Source: Myceligenerans crystallogenes | Lineage (GTDB): Bacteria > Actinomycetota > Actinomycetes > Actinomycetales > Cellulomonadaceae | Length of the DNA: 64,000 nt | NCBI RefSeq assembly: GCF_039529775.1 | Contig: NZ_BAAANL010000003.1 | Location: 1-64,000, forward strand | Direction: 5' to 3' | In this document: one piece after another, positions 50,515 through 61,319 of the stretch | Layout: each line of letters starts with the position of its first letter | Numbering within the stretch: position 1 is the first letter of the stretch | Notes under the pieces: model-generated | What the model was told of the DNA's origin: nothing | Database searches by the model: none | Seen by the model: the letters and a program-made list of their open reading frames with translations, nothing else | Position numbers and translations under genes: made by a program

Positions 50515-51662
50515 CGGGGACGACGACGGACGCGGGTGCGCCCGCGCCGACGGGAGCGACGGCGCCCGGCGCTGCCGGACGTGGCGACTGGTCCGTGTCC
50601 TGGCACGGCCTGAGGACGATGACGCGCCTGGAGCTGCGGCAGCGGATCCGGTCGACGCGGTGGCGCACGGCGCTCGGGCTGTGGGTCGTGGCGGTCGGGG
50701 TGATCACGGGGCTGACGACGTGGGCGCTCAGGGATCCGGCGGTCACCGGGGACGGTGACCTCGGCGGCATGATCTACGGCATCGTCGTGTGCTTCGTGCT
50801 GTTCCTCGGCCTGCTGGTGGCACCGACGCTGTCCTCCGGATCGATCAACGGTGACCGGAACGCGGGAACGCTGGCGACGTTGCAGGTCACGTTGCTCAGC
50901 CCGGCGGAGATCGTGCTCGGCAAGCTGGCGGCGGCGTGGATCGCGGCGCTGTCCTTCCTCGTCGTGAGCGTGCCGTTCGTCCTGTGGGCGCTGGCGGCCG
51001 GCGGGGTGTCGGCCCTCTCGCTCGTGGGCACGCTTCTCATGCTCGCGGTGGTGCTCGGGATCGTCTGCGCGATCGGGCTCGGCTTCTCCGCCCTGGTGAC
51101 GAAGCCCTCGGCGTCCGCGGTGCTGACCTACCTGACCATCGGGACGATCACCGCCGTGCTGCCGATCCTGTTCGGGCTGCTGGCGCCGCTGACCACGACG
51201 ACCGAACAGGTGCGCGTCTGGACGGCGACCTCGTACGACACGGCTTCCGGCTTGAGCGAGGACTGCGAGTGGGAGACCCGCACGGAGGAGGTCTGGCACC
51301 ACGAGCTCACCTGGTGGATGCTCGCGCCGAACCCGTTCGTGCTGGTCGCGGACGCGCAGCCGTTGGAGCAGGGCCCCGACGGCATGGAGGAGCCGGACGG
51401 CCTGAGCCCGCTCGGTGCGCTGCAGTACGGCGTGCGGTGGCTGATGACGGACGAGGGAGCCGAGCGGAACGAGTGCTGGATCTCGGATTCCGCCGACGGG
51501 CTCGATCCGAACGGCCCCCGGGAGCCGCAGCTCACCGACCAGATGGCCTGGCCCTGGGGCCTCGGGATGAACCTGCTGCTGGGCGTCGGCGGCGTCGTCG
51601 TCGCCGTCGGTCGGCTGCGGATCCCGGCGCGCGAACTGCCGCGGGGCACGCGGGTCGCCTGA
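50511..51662 (+). CDS. ABC-2 type permease
   Basis: A 383-residue membrane protein with about six helices and a large extracytoplasmic loop (about 235-340) containing Trp/Glu/Cys (EDCEWETRTEEVWHHE and ECWISDSADG). The first helix is preceded by a long flexible N-terminus. The family exports or handles lipophilic substrates. Convergent with the DUF5063 gene across a terminator. Confidence 0.83.
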   Translation: MTGTTTDAGAPAPTGATAPGAAGRGDWSVSWHGLRTMTRLELRQRIRSTRWRTALGLWVVAVGVITGLTTWALRDPAVTGDGDLGGMIYGIVVCFVLFLGLLVAPTLSSGSINGDRNAGTLATLQVTLLSPAEIVLGKLAAAWIAALSFLVVSVPFVLWALAAGGVSALSLVGTLLMLAVVLGIVCAIGLGFSALVTKPSASAVLTYLTIGTITAVLPILFGLLAPLTTTTEQVRVWTATSYDTASGLSEDCEWETRTEEVWHHELTWWMLAPNPFVLVADAQPLEQGPDGMEEPDGLSPLGALQYGVRWLMTDEGAERNECWISDSADGLDPNGPREPQLTDQMAWPWGLGMNLLLGVGGVVVAVGRLRIPARELPRGTRVA

Positions 51663-51673
51663 CCCGCGTGCCC
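51644..51673. terminator. Terminator overlapping the permease stop codon
   Basis: GGGCACGCGGGTC (51644-51656) pairs perfectly with 51661-51673 around GCCT; it contains the stop codon region of the permease and separates convergent genes. Confidence 0.72.
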
Positions 51674-51684
51674 GGCGCCCGGCC

Positions 51685-52254
51685 CTACGCGTGCAGCGCG
51701 TCGTACTCCGCCTCGGCGGCGACGTCGTCGTCGACGTCGAGGCGGAGGTGCGCCAGCACCGACTGGAGCACGCGCAGGGCCGACGCCGCACGCTCGCCCC
51801 ACAGGGAGAAGTAGCTGAACTGCCACCACCACAGGGCCTCGAGCTCGTGGCCGGTGTCGTAGTGCTGCAGGCCCTTCGCGACGGCCTCCGCGACGCAGGC
51901 GAGGTCCCCGGAGAGGCTGGCCGGGCCGACCTCCTCGCCGAGCATCGGGTCGGAGACCTCGAGGTAGTCGTCGAAGCCGTCCATCAGCTGCGACAGGGCG
52001 ATGCGCAGCGGGTCCATGTCGGTCTCCGGCCCGGCGTCGGGCTCGTACCGCTCGGCGGGGACGACGTCGACGATCGCCGCGAGCCGGGCGCCCACGGCGA
52101 GCAGGTCGCTCGTGGCCAGCAGCAGGAGCGACAGCTCCGCCCCCGGGATCGAGCCGGACGCGACGCGGGTCAGGGTCGAGAGGAAGGTCCGGGCCTGGGC
52201 CGACGCCTGGTCAGCGACCTCCCGGAGGTCGGAGTCCTGGGCGATCTCGCTCAT
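51685..52254 (-). CDS. DUF5063 family protein
   Basis: A 189-residue soluble protein, helical and acidic, matching DUF5063 in actinobacteria, normally found just downstream of recR. Blocks include SLLLLATSDLLAVGARL, GPASLSGDLACVAEAVAKGL and HELEALWWWQFSYFSLWGERAASALR (in parts). Start ATG with GGGAG 8 bases upstream, 16 bp after recR. Function unknown; the recR link suggests a DNA repair or replication role by context only. Confidence 0.8.
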   Translation of the reverse strand: MSEIAQDSDLREVADQASAQARTFLSTLTRVASGSIPGAELSLLLLATSDLLAVGARLAAIVDVVPAERYEPDAGPETDMDPLRIALSQLMDGFDDYLEVSDPMLGEEVGPASLSGDLACVAEAVAKGLQHYDTGHELEALWWWQFSYFSLWGERAASALRVLQSVLAHLRLDVDDDVAAEAEYDALHA

Positions 52255-52270
52255 CGTTCTCACTCCCTGG

Positions 52271-52870
52271 TCAGCGGCCGACGATCCGCCGGCCTTCGAA
52301 GGCGCGCCCGAGGGTGACCTCGTCGGCGTACTCCAAGTCTCCACCGACCGGCAGCCCGGAGGCCAGCCTCGAGACAGTGATTTCCATCGATCCGAGCAGT
52401 CTGGAAAGATAGGTTGCCGTCGCCTCGCCCTCGACGTTGGGGTCCGTGGCGATGATGACCTCCTGCACGACGCCGTCCGCGAGGCGCGACATGAGCTCCT
52501 TGATCCGCAGGTCGTCGGGGCCGACGTTCTCGATCGGGTTGATCGCCCCGCCCAGCACGTGATATCTGCCACGGAACTCGCGCGTGCGCTCGACGGCGAC
52601 GACGTCCTTGGGCTCCTCCACGACGCAGATCACCTCGTCGCTGCGGCGCGGGTCCGAGCAGATGCGGCAGCGCTCGGCCTCGGCGACGTTGCCGCACAGC
52701 TCGCAGAACTGGACGCGCCGCTTCACCTCGACCAGCGCGTCGACGAGCCGCTTCACCTCGTGGTTCTCCGAGGCGAGCAGATGGAACGCGATCCGCTGCG
52801 CGCTCTTCGGGCCGACCCCGGGCAGCCGCCCGAGCTCGTCGATCAGATCCTGGACCGCACCTTCGTACAC
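52271..52870 (-). CDS. recR: Recombination mediator RecR
   Basis: A 199-residue RecF-pathway protein: helix-hairpin-helix (LGRLPGVGPKSAQRIAFHLL), C4 zinc finger (CELCGNVAEAERCRIC), Toprim domain with EVIIATDPNVEGEATATYL, and the C-terminal GLPVGGDLEYADEVTLGRAFEGR (in parts). GTG start at 52870. Cooperates with RecO/RecF to load RecA on gaps. DUF5063 follows in the same operon. Confidence 0.94.
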   Translation of the reverse strand: MYEGAVQDLIDELGRLPGVGPKSAQRIAFHLLASENHEVKRLVDALVEVKRRVQFCELCGNVAEAERCRICSDPRRSDEVICVVEEPKDVVAVERTREFRGRYHVLGGAINPIENVGPDDLRIKELMSRLADGVVQEVIIATDPNVEGEATATYLSRLLGSMEITVSRLASGLPVGGDLEYADEVTLGRAFEGRRIVGR

Positions 52871-52942
52871 GTGGCTCACCCTACGTGGAGCGACTGACAA
52901 CCAGGGGGCGGGCGCGGGGGAGAAGCGGGAGAGAATGCGACA

Positions 52943-53746
52943 GTGGTGGAGATCGATGCAGTGCAACTCGACGCGTGGACCGTGGTCCTCCTGCTGCTCG
53001 CCGGCCTGTGCGCCGGCTGGGTCGATGCCGTCGTGGGCGGGGGCGGGCTGATCCAGCTCCCCGCGCTGCTCCTGGTCCCGGGGATCTCACCCGTCCAGGC
53101 GCTCGCCACGAACAAGCTGGGCAGCATCGTCGGCACGGCGACGTCGTCGGTCACCTACTACCGGCGCGTCGGGCCGGACCTGCGGACCGCCGGGCCGATG
53201 GCGGTCGCCGCCCTCGGCGGCGCGGTCGCCGGCGCGGCCCTCGCCACCCTGATCCCCGCCGAGCTGTTCAAGCCCGTGATCCTCGCGGTGCTGGCGGGCG
53301 TGCTGATCTTCACGCTCGCCAGGCCGAGGCTCGGCGAGTACGACGACCTGCGCTGGGTCGGCAACGGCCACCGCCGGATCGCCGCCGCGCTGGGCCTGCT
53401 GATCGGCGGCTACGACGGCCTGCTCGGCCCCGGAACCGGCACGTTCCTGGTGATCTCCCTGGTGAGCGTGCTGGGCTACTCGTTCCTCCCGGCGTCGGCC
53501 ATCGCGAAGATCGTCAACTTCGCCACGAACCTCGGCGCCCTGATCTTCTTCGTCCCGGCCGGTCACGTGATCTGGCAGCTGGGTCTCGGCCTGGGCGCGG
53601 CCAATCTCGTGGGCGCCTACCTCGGCGCCCGCATGGCGGTGGCCAAGGGATCGAGGTTCGTGCGCGTCGTCTTCGTCGCCGTGGTCGCCGTGCTCATCCT
53701 GCGGCTGGGCTGGGACGTGGCGTCGTCGTACCTGAACGGCCGGTGA
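52943..53746 (+). CDS. TSUP/TauE-SafE family membrane permease
   Basis: A 267-residue membrane protein with eight or nine helices. Family motifs include WVDAVVGGGGLIQLPALLL with the Gly-rich loop, ATNKLGSIVGT, and the second-half GGYDGLLGPGTGTFL, the duplicated pattern of sulfite/sulfonate exporters. Substrate (sulfite, sulfoacetate or another anion) not known. GTG start at 52943. Confidence 0.87.
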   Translation: MVEIDAVQLDAWTVVLLLLAGLCAGWVDAVVGGGGLIQLPALLLVPGISPVQALATNKLGSIVGTATSSVTYYRRVGPDLRTAGPMAVAALGGAVAGAALATLIPAELFKPVILAVLAGVLIFTLARPRLGEYDDLRWVGNGHRRIAAALGLLIGGYDGLLGPGTGTFLVISLVSVLGYSFLPASAIAKIVNFATNLGALIFFVPAGHVIWQLGLGLGAANLVGAYLGARMAVAKGSRFVRVVFVAVVAVLILRLGWDVASSYLNGR

Positions 53747-53908
53747 CGTCGCCGCGGCGGCCGGAGACCGCCGCGACCACGCAAGCCCATGACCAAGGGC
53801 TGGAATCTCCTGGCCGCGCCATGACCGTCGTCGTACCCTGACCGCGCAAGCAGACCGCTCCCGGCGGGCCGTTGAGACAGACGGAGGCCGGTCACAGGAA
53901 GCAGGCAC

Positions 53909-55230
<1,322 letters not shown>

Positions 55231-55234
<4 letters not shown>

Positions 55235-56343
55235 GCGGGATGGCCATGATCTCCGAGCAGGGTGTGAACGTCGCGATCGTCGGTGCGACCGGGCAGGTGG
55301 GCGGCGTCATGCGCCGCCTGCTGATCGAGCGCGGGTTCCCCGTGAAGGAGCTCCGGCTGTTCGCCTCGGCGCGGTCCGCCGGGACCACGCTGGACTTCGC
55401 CGGCGTCGAGGTGCCCGTCGAGAACACCGCGGACACCGCGACGGAAGACCTCTCCGACATCGACATCGCGCTGTTCTCCGCCGGCGGCGGCACGTCGCGC
55501 GAGCACGCGCCGCGGTTCGCGGAGGCGGGCGCCGTCGTCGTCGACAACTCCTCGGCCTGGCGGCTCGACCCCGAGGTCCCGCTCGTCGTCTCCGAGGTGA
55601 ACCCCGGCGCCGTCAGCGACGCCGCCAAGGGCATCATCGCCAACCCGAACTGCACCACGATGGCCGCGATGCCGGTGCTCAAGCCGCTGGCCGACGCCGC
55701 CGGGCTCGAGCGGCTCAAGGTCGCCACCTACCAGGCCGTCTCCGGGTCCGGGCTGAAGGGCGTCGCGGAACTCGCCGGGCAGGCGCGCGCGGCCGTCGCG
55801 GCGGGCGACGGCCTCGAGGGCCTGGTGCACGACGGCGGGGCCGTGGACCTCGGCGACCCGGAGGTCTACGTGGCGCCGGTCGCGTTCAACGTGATGCCGC
55901 TCGCGGGCAACCTGGTCGACGACGGTTCGGGCGAGACCGACGAGGAGCAGAAGCTCCGCAACGAGTCGCGCAAGATCCTCGGGCTGCCGGACCTCGCGGT
56001 GGCGGGGACCTGCGTGCGGGTGCCGGTCTTCACGGGCCACTCGCTGGCGATCCACGCCGAGTTCGCGCGGCCGATCACGCCGGAGAAGGCGCGGGAACTG
56101 CTCGACGGGGCGCCGGGCGTCGCGCTGGCGGACGTGCCGACGCCGCTCGCCGCCGCCGGCGCGGACCCGTCCTTCGTGGGCCGGATCCGGCAGGACCAGT
56201 CGGTGCCCGACGGGCGCGGCCTGGTCATGTTCGTCTCGAACGACAACCTGCGCAAGGGAGCCGCGCTCAACACGATCCAGATCGCGGAGCTGGTGGCGCA
56301 CGACCTGGCGGAGCTCGACACGCTGGAGTCCGCCGAGGTGTAA
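55231..56343 (+). CDS. asd: Aspartate-semialdehyde dehydrogenase
   Basis: A 370-residue enzyme reducing aspartyl phosphate to aspartate semialdehyde with NADPH. The GATGQVGG nucleotide-binding loop and catalytic Cys in NPNCTTMA are visible, plus the YQAVSGSG region. GTG start overlaps the lysC stop (GTGA); ATG starts at 55240 and 55246 are alternatives. A terminator follows. Confidence 0.94.
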
Positions 56344-56360
56344 CGGGCGTACCTCGTCGA

Positions 56361-56402
56361 ACGCCGGGGTGGCTGGTCCTGCGGGGCCGGCCACCCCGGC
56401 GT
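56361..56402 (+). terminator. Terminator after asd
   Basis: ACGCCGGGGTGGC (56361-56373) pairs perfectly with 56390-56402. A 13-bp GC stem 17 bp after the stop codon; ends the lysC-asd operon. Confidence 0.7.
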
Positions 56403-56449
56403 CCTGCTGCCCGGGTCGTGAAAGCACTTGCGCGCGGACCCAGGTCTGT

Positions 56450-56473
56450 GGTTCATTACTCAGGTAATGAACC
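56450..56473 (+). promoter_or_regulatory. GntR operator and promoter region
   Basis: GGTTCATTAC-TCAG-GTAATGAACC is a perfect 10-bp-arm palindrome 51 bp before the GntR start. As the first gene of the operon encodes a GntR/YtrA repressor, this is its likely autoregulatory operator. Confidence 0.72.
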
Positions 56474-56524
56474 CCTGAACCGAAGAACCCCCACCCGGAC
56501 GACCAAGACGAGAGGAGGGTCGCC

Positions 56525-56920
56525 GTGTTCGACGGTCCCGAGCCGATCTACCTGCAGATCGCTCAGCTGATCCGCGCGCAGGTGCTCTCCGGTGAGCTCG
56601 CCGAGGAGGACCAGGTCATGTCCACCACCCAGTTCGCCACCACCTTCCGCATCAACCCCGCCACCGCCCAGAAGGCGTTCGGCCTGCTGGTCGACGAGCA
56701 GGTGCTCTACAAGCGCCGGGGCCTCGGCATGTTCGTCGCCCCCGGCGCCCGCGAGCGGCTGCGGTCCAGCCACCGCGAGGACTACTTCGACAAGGTGCTC
56801 GCCCCGGCCCTGGCCCAGGCGGAGGTCCTGGGCATCCCGCTCGACGACGTCGTCGGCTACATCCGCGACCGCCGGAAGCCCGCCGCCGACCCCCACCCCC
56901 CGGAAGAGGCCCGCTCATGA
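56525..56920 (+). CDS. GntR family regulator, YtrA subfamily
   Basis: A 131-residue repressor with a GntR winged helix (PIYLQIAQLIRAQVLSGELAEEDQVMSTTQFATTFRINPATAQKAF..., in parts) and a short C-terminal helix, the YtrA type which controls its own ABC operon. GTG start with GGAGG. Overlaps the first ATPase gene (ATGA). Confidence 0.89.
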   Translation: MFDGPEPIYLQIAQLIRAQVLSGELAEEDQVMSTTQFATTFRINPATAQKAFGLLVDEQVLYKRRGLGMFVAPGARERLRSSHREDYFDKVLAPALAQAEVLGIPLDDVVGYIRDRRKPAADPHPPEEARS

Positions 56921-57864
56921 CCGCCCTGCCGCCGTTCGGCGCGCGCTTCGAGAACGTCACCGTCACCTACCCCCGCTCCTGGAGCGCCGACGCGAACGGG
57001 GCCGTGCACCGCACCCCGGGCGCCACCGCCCTCGACGGGATCACCTGCGACATCCCCGCGGGCCAGATCACCGGCCTGCTCGGCCGCAACGGGGCCGGCA
57101 AGTCCACGATGCTCGGCCTGCTCGCCGCGTTCCGCCGCCCGACGCACGGCAGCGTCGTCGTCGGGGCGGGCGGAGACCTGCGCGATCCGTGGGAGGACGC
57201 CGCGCTGACGTCCGCAGTCCAGTTCGTGCAGGACGGCGGCGACGTGTTCGCCGACCAGAAGTGCGCGGACACCCTCGCGTACTACGCGGACCTGCGCCCC
57301 GAGTGGGACGCCGGCCGCGCCGCCGAGCTCCTCGACCTGTTCGAGATCCCCGTCCGCAAGAAGCCCGCCGCGCTGTCCCGCGGCAAACGGTCCGCGCTGG
57401 CCGCCACGATCGGCCTGGCCTCCCGCGCGCCGCTGACCATCTTCGACGAGGTGTACCTCGGGATGGACACGCCCACGCGCCACGCCTTCTACGACGCGTT
57501 GCTCGCGGACTACGCGGCCCATCCCCGCACCATCATCCTGTCCAGCCACCTGGTCGCGGAGACGGAGCGGCTGTTCGAGCACGTCGTGCTGGTCGACGCC
57601 GGCCGGGTCCTCCTCGCCGAACCCGCCGACGAGCTCCGCTCGCGCGCCACGGCCCTCACCGGCCCGGCGTCCGCCGTCGACCGCCTGACGCACGGCCGGG
57701 AGGTGCTCGACCGGCAGGAGCTCGGCGCCACCGCCATGGTCACCGTCCTCGGCACGATGCCCGACGACGCCGCGCGGGCCGCGGCCGCCGAGGGCGTGAC
57801 CGTCGGCGGCGTCGGCCTGGAAAGCCTGTTCGTCCACCTGACCCGGAAGGAGGCCCGCCGATGA
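56917..57864 (+). CDS. ABC ATPase of a YtrA-regulated exporter
   Basis: A 315-residue ATPase with Walker A GRNGAGKST, the divergent signature LSRGKRSALAATI, Walker B LTIFDEVYLGMD and the His switch LSSHLV. Coupled to the GntR gene and the next permease (both 4-bp overlaps). Such YtrABC-like systems respond to cell-wall-active agents in Gram-positives. Confidence 0.86.
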   Translation: MTALPPFGARFENVTVTYPRSWSADANGAVHRTPGATALDGITCDIPAGQITGLLGRNGAGKSTMLGLLAAFRRPTHGSVVVGAGGDLRDPWEDAALTSAVQFVQDGGDVFADQKCADTLAYYADLRPEWDAGRAAELLDLFEIPVRKKPAALSRGKRSALAATIGLASRAPLTIFDEVYLGMDTPTRHAFYDALLADYAAHPRTIILSSHLVAETERLFEHVVLVDAGRVLLAEPADELRSRATALTGPASAVDRLTHGREVLDRQELGATAMVTVLGTMPDDAARAAAAEGVTVGGVGLESLFVHLTRKEARR

Positions 57865-58631
57865 ACGCCGTCGCGCAGACGCTGGAGGCCCGCCGCGCCC
57901 GCACGCACCGGGCGGGCGTCCGGGCCGTGGAGAGACGGGTCGTGACCGCCGTACGGGTCGTCGGCGTGTGGTACTGGCCGATCCTGGCGTTCGCCGCCGT
58001 GCTCGTCGCCGTGCTCCAGTGGCGCCTCGGCGCGCTCGAGGGCAGCACCGTCGAGTACGTGCTGGGCAGCGTGCGCTGGTTCGGGTTCTCCCTCGGGGTC
58101 ATCCTCCCGATGGCGCTGATCCGCCCGCACCTCGCGGCCGGGGGCACCCGGCGCGCCCTGCTGCACGGGCTGGCCCGCGGCGCGGCGTGGACCGGGCTGA
58201 TCTTCGGGCTCGTCATCGCCGTGCTCTACCTGGCCGAGCAGCTCGTCTGGGGCCTCATCGGCTGGGACTGGCACCGCAGCCTCGGCATCTCCGGCGGCAC
58301 GGGACCCGTCACCTTCGGCGTGAACCTGGTGGGCGAAGGGCTCGTCACGCTGATCTACTTCCTGCTCGGCACCGCCGTGGCCGCCGGGTTCACGCGGCTG
58401 GGCCCCTGGCTCGGACTCGCGCTGTGCCTGCTGCTCGGCATCCCCGCGCTGATCGCCGACATCGCCCTGTACGCGGGCCCGGCCACGGCGCTCGCGGAGG
58501 GCCTGCTCGGCATGACCGGCCCGATGCCGGTCGCCGTCAGCCTCGGGGCGCTCGGCGTCCTGGCCGTCGCCGTCTACCTCGTGGTGCGACAGCTGCTCGG
58601 CGACCTTCCCGTGAAGCAGAACCCCGCATGA
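57861..58631 (+). CDS. ABC permease of the YtrA-regulated system
   Basis: A 256-residue membrane protein with six helices, basic N-terminus. No further family signature beyond ABC-2-like topology; context makes it the permease of the preceding ATPase. Confidence 0.75.
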   Translation: MNAVAQTLEARRARTHRAGVRAVERRVVTAVRVVGVWYWPILAFAAVLVAVLQWRLGALEGSTVEYVLGSVRWFGFSLGVILPMALIRPHLAAGGTRRALLHGLARGAAWTGLIFGLVIAVLYLAEQLVWGLIGWDWHRSLGISGGTGPVTFGVNLVGEGLVTLIYFLLGTAVAAGFTRLGPWLGLALCLLLGIPALIADIALYAGPATALAEGLLGMTGPMPVAVSLGALGVLAVAVYLVVRQLLGDLPVKQNPA

Positions 58632-58651
58632 GCCCGGCAGGAGGACATGGA

Positions 58652-59692
58652 ATGGCGCACCACGAGGCACCCGGCGGCGCACCCGTCGTCGTCGACGTCG
58701 CGCACCTGCGCAAGTCCTACCCCGTCCAGGGTGCGGCACCCAGGACCGCCGTGGCCGACGTGTCCTTCCAGGTCCGGCGCGGCGAGATCTTCGGGATCCT
58801 CGGCCCCAACGGGGCCGGGAAGACGACCACGGTGGAATGCCTCGCGGGCCTGCGACCGGCCGACGGCGGCACCGTCCGCGTGCTCGGCCACGACCCGCAG
58901 GCGGACCCCGGTTCCATCCGGGAGCACGTCGGCGTGCAGCTGCAGGAGGCCGCGCTCCACGACAACATCACGGTGGCCGAGGCGCTCGACGTCTTCGCGT
59001 CGTTCTACGCCGATCCCGCCGACCCGGCCGAGCTCCTGGACCTGCTCGACCTCACCGCGCACCGCACGCAGCGGTTCCGCAAGCTGTCCGGCGGGCAGAA
59101 GCAGCGGCTGTCGATCGCTCTCGCCCTGGTCGGGAAGCCCCAGGTGGCGATCCTCGACGAGCTCACCACGGGCCTCGACCCGTCCGCCCGCCGCGCCACG
59201 TGGGACCTGATCGAACGGGTCCGGGCGTCCGGCGTGACGATCCTGCTGGTCACCCACTTCATGGACGAGGCCGAGCGGCTCTGCGACCGGCTCGTCGTGA
59301 TCGACGGGGGCATCGTGGTGGCGGAGGGCACGCCCGCGGAGCTCACGGACGGGCTGGGCGGCGGACGCGCGGTCCGCCTCCGGTTCGCCGGCGACGACGC
59401 CCGCCGGGTCGCGTTCCGGCTGCTGACGGAGCTCGCCGAACGGGACGACGACGTGGCGGGGGTGACCCTCGCACCAGCGGCCGCGGGCGGGGTCGCTGGT
59501 GCGCACGGCGGCGAGATCGAGGTGACCGGGACGCGCAAGGTGCTGTTCGCCGTCGTGCGCGAACTCGCCGCGGCCGACGTCGTCCCCGACGACGTCCGCA
59601 CCGTGCAGCGCAGTCTGGAGGACGTGTTCGTGCAGGTGACCGGCCGGAGGTACCGGGCGGACGAGACCGAGGACCAGGAGGTCGCGGCATGA
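58652..59692 (+). CDS. Second ABC ATPase of the operon
   Basis: A 346-residue exporter ATPase: GPNGAGKTT, KLSGGQKQRLSIALALVG, Walker B VAILDELTTGLD (E-L in place of E-P) and THFMDEA. C-terminal extra domain as in DrrA/NodI-type drug exporters. ATG at 58652 preceded by AGGAGG, 7-base spacer, preferred over the ATG at 58628 overlapping the prior stop. Confidence 0.87.
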   Translation: MAHHEAPGGAPVVVDVAHLRKSYPVQGAAPRTAVADVSFQVRRGEIFGILGPNGAGKTTTVECLAGLRPADGGTVRVLGHDPQADPGSIREHVGVQLQEAALHDNITVAEALDVFASFYADPADPAELLDLLDLTAHRTQRFRKLSGGQKQRLSIALALVGKPQVAILDELTTGLDPSARRATWDLIERVRASGVTILLVTHFMDEAERLCDRLVVIDGGIVVAEGTPAELTDGLGGGRAVRLRFAGDDARRVAFRLLTELAERDDDVAGVTLAPAAAGGVAGAHGGEIEVTGTRKVLFAVVRELAAADVVPDDVRTVQRSLEDVFVQVTGRRYRADETEDQEVAA

Positions 59693-60444
59693 GCGCCGTA
59701 GGAACCCTGCTGCGGGTCGAGACCCGGGTGTGGCTGCGGGATCCGGCGGGGGTGTTCTTCGCGCTGGTCTTTCCCGCGCTGATCCTCGTCGCGCTCGGGC
59801 TGCTCATTCCCTCGTTCGGGGAGCCGATCGACGACCCGGCGCTCCCGTGGGACTCGGCACCCGCCGTCACCGCGTGGGTGCCGACCGTGCTGGGGCTGGC
59901 CGTCGCGACGATCTCCCTGACCACCATGCCGGTGCAGTTCGCGACGTTCCGGGAGAAGGGCGTGCTGCGCCGGCTGGCCACCACGCCCATGCCGCCGCGG
60001 CGGCTGATCGGGGTGCACCTGGTGATCAACGTCGTGGCGCTGGTGGTGGCGGGTGCCGCCGCCGTGGTGGGAGCCGTGACGATCCTGGGCGTGCCGTTCG
60101 CCGTCGACCCGGCGACCGTCCTGCTCTGCTTCGTGCTGGCGACGACGGCGATGTTCTCGCTCGGGCTGCTCGTGGCCGCCTGGGCGGAGCGCGCCACCGC
60201 GGCGAGCGGCCTCGGGATGCTGCTGTACTTCCCGTCGCTGCTGTTCTCCGGCGTGTGGGTGCCGCTGCCGGTGATGCCGGACTGGATGCAGGAGGTCTCG
60301 AAGTACACCCCGGTCGGAGCCGCCGCGCAGGGCATGCTGGCGGGGTGGTTCGGTGACGCCTTCCCGCTGACCCAGGTGCTGGTGATGGCCGCGTGGACGG
60401 CCGTGCTGTTCCCGCTGGGGGTCCGGCTGTTCCGCTGGACCTGA
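59689..60444 (+). CDS. ABC-2 permease, DrrB/NodJ type
   Basis: A 251-residue permease with six helices and the family motif FREKGVLRRLATTPMPPRRLIG at about 88-108 (in parts), typical of DrrB-like exporters. Overlaps the ATPase gene (ATGA). Together with the first pair this gives two ABC systems in one GntR-controlled operon. Confidence 0.84.
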   Translation: MSAVGTLLRVETRVWLRDPAGVFFALVFPALILVALGLLIPSFGEPIDDPALPWDSAPAVTAWVPTVLGLAVATISLTTMPVQFATFREKGVLRRLATTPMPPRRLIGVHLVINVVALVVAGAAAVVGAVTILGVPFAVDPATVLLCFVLATTAMFSLGLLVAAWAERATAASGLGMLLYFPSLLFSGVWVPLPVMPDWMQEVSKYTPVGAAAQGMLAGWFGDAFPLTQVLVMAAWTAVLFPLGVRLFRWT

Positions 60445-60510
60445 TCCCCCGGCGGGGCGGCGTCGTCCCCGGCGGTGCGGGTGCACCGCGCACTCTCTAC
60501 GCTTCGGGGC

Positions 60511-61245
60511 ATGAAGCCGTTCCTGCTGCTCGCGACGCGGGCCGAGGACGAGGCCGCCGACGCCGAGTACCAGGCGTTCCTGGACTACGGCGGCCTCGAC
60601 CCCGGCCGGTTGCACCGCGTCCGGATGGAGGAGCGGTCGCTCGGCGAGGTCGACCTGGGCGACTACTCCGCGGTCATCACCGGGGGCGGCCCGTTCAACT
60701 ACTCCGACCCGCCCGTGATGAAGTCCGCGGCACAGCGGCGCGTGGAGACGGAGATCTTCGCGCTGCTGGACCGGGTCGTGGCCGAGGACTTCCCGTTCCT
60801 CGGCGCCTGCTACGGCGTGGGGACGCTCGGCGCGCACCGCGGCGCCGAGATCGACCGGACGTTCGGCGAGGCGCCCGGGCCGGTGACGATCGAGCTGCAG
60901 CCGGAGGCGGCCGCGGATCCGCTGCTGCGGGGCCTGCCGCCGTCGTTCGCCGCGTACGTCGGCCACAAGGAGGCGGTACGCAAGCTGCCCGACGACGCCG
61001 TCCTGCTGGCGGCGTCCGCGGGCTGCCCGATCCAGATGTTCCGCGTGAAGCAGAACCTCTACGCGACGCAGTTCCACCCGGAGCTGGACTTCGCGGGCAT
61101 CGAACTGCGGGTCGAGGTGTACAAGAGCTACGGCTACTTCCCGCCCGAAGAGGCCGCCGCCGTGGTGGAGCACTGCCGCACCGTCCCGGTCACGGAGCCG
61201 ATGCGCATCCTGCGCAACTTCGTGACCCGGTACGCCCGGGACTGA
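60511..61245 (+). CDS. Class I glutamine amidotransferase-like protein
   Basis: A 244-residue protein of the GMP-synthase-like amidotransferase family (no synthetase domain). Catalytic Cys in FLGACYGVGTLG and His-Glu in TQFHPELD are present, so it should be an active glutaminase/hydrolase unit. Substrate not known. Start ATG 60511, close to a promoter-like region, perhaps leaderless. Confidence 0.84.
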   Translation: MKPFLLLATRAEDEAADAEYQAFLDYGGLDPGRLHRVRMEERSLGEVDLGDYSAVITGGGPFNYSDPPVMKSAAQRRVETEIFALLDRVVAEDFPFLGACYGVGTLGAHRGAEIDRTFGEAPGPVTIELQPEAAADPLLRGLPPSFAAYVGHKEAVRKLPDDAVLLAASAGCPIQMFRVKQNLYATQFHPELDFAGIELRVEVYKSYGYFPPEEAAAVVEHCRTVPVTEPMRILRNFVTRYARD

Positions 61246-61259
61246 CGCCGCCGGGTCCG

Positions 61260-61299
61260 CGAGCTGCCGCACCCCGGACGGCCGGGATGCGGCAGCTCG
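61260..61299. terminator. Bidirectional terminator
   Basis: CGAGCTGCCGCA pairs perfectly with TGCGGCAGCTCG (61288-61299) between the convergent amidotransferase and DAHP synthase genes. Confidence 0.7.
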
Positions 61300-61319
61300 T
61301 GGATTCGACCGGAGCTCGC

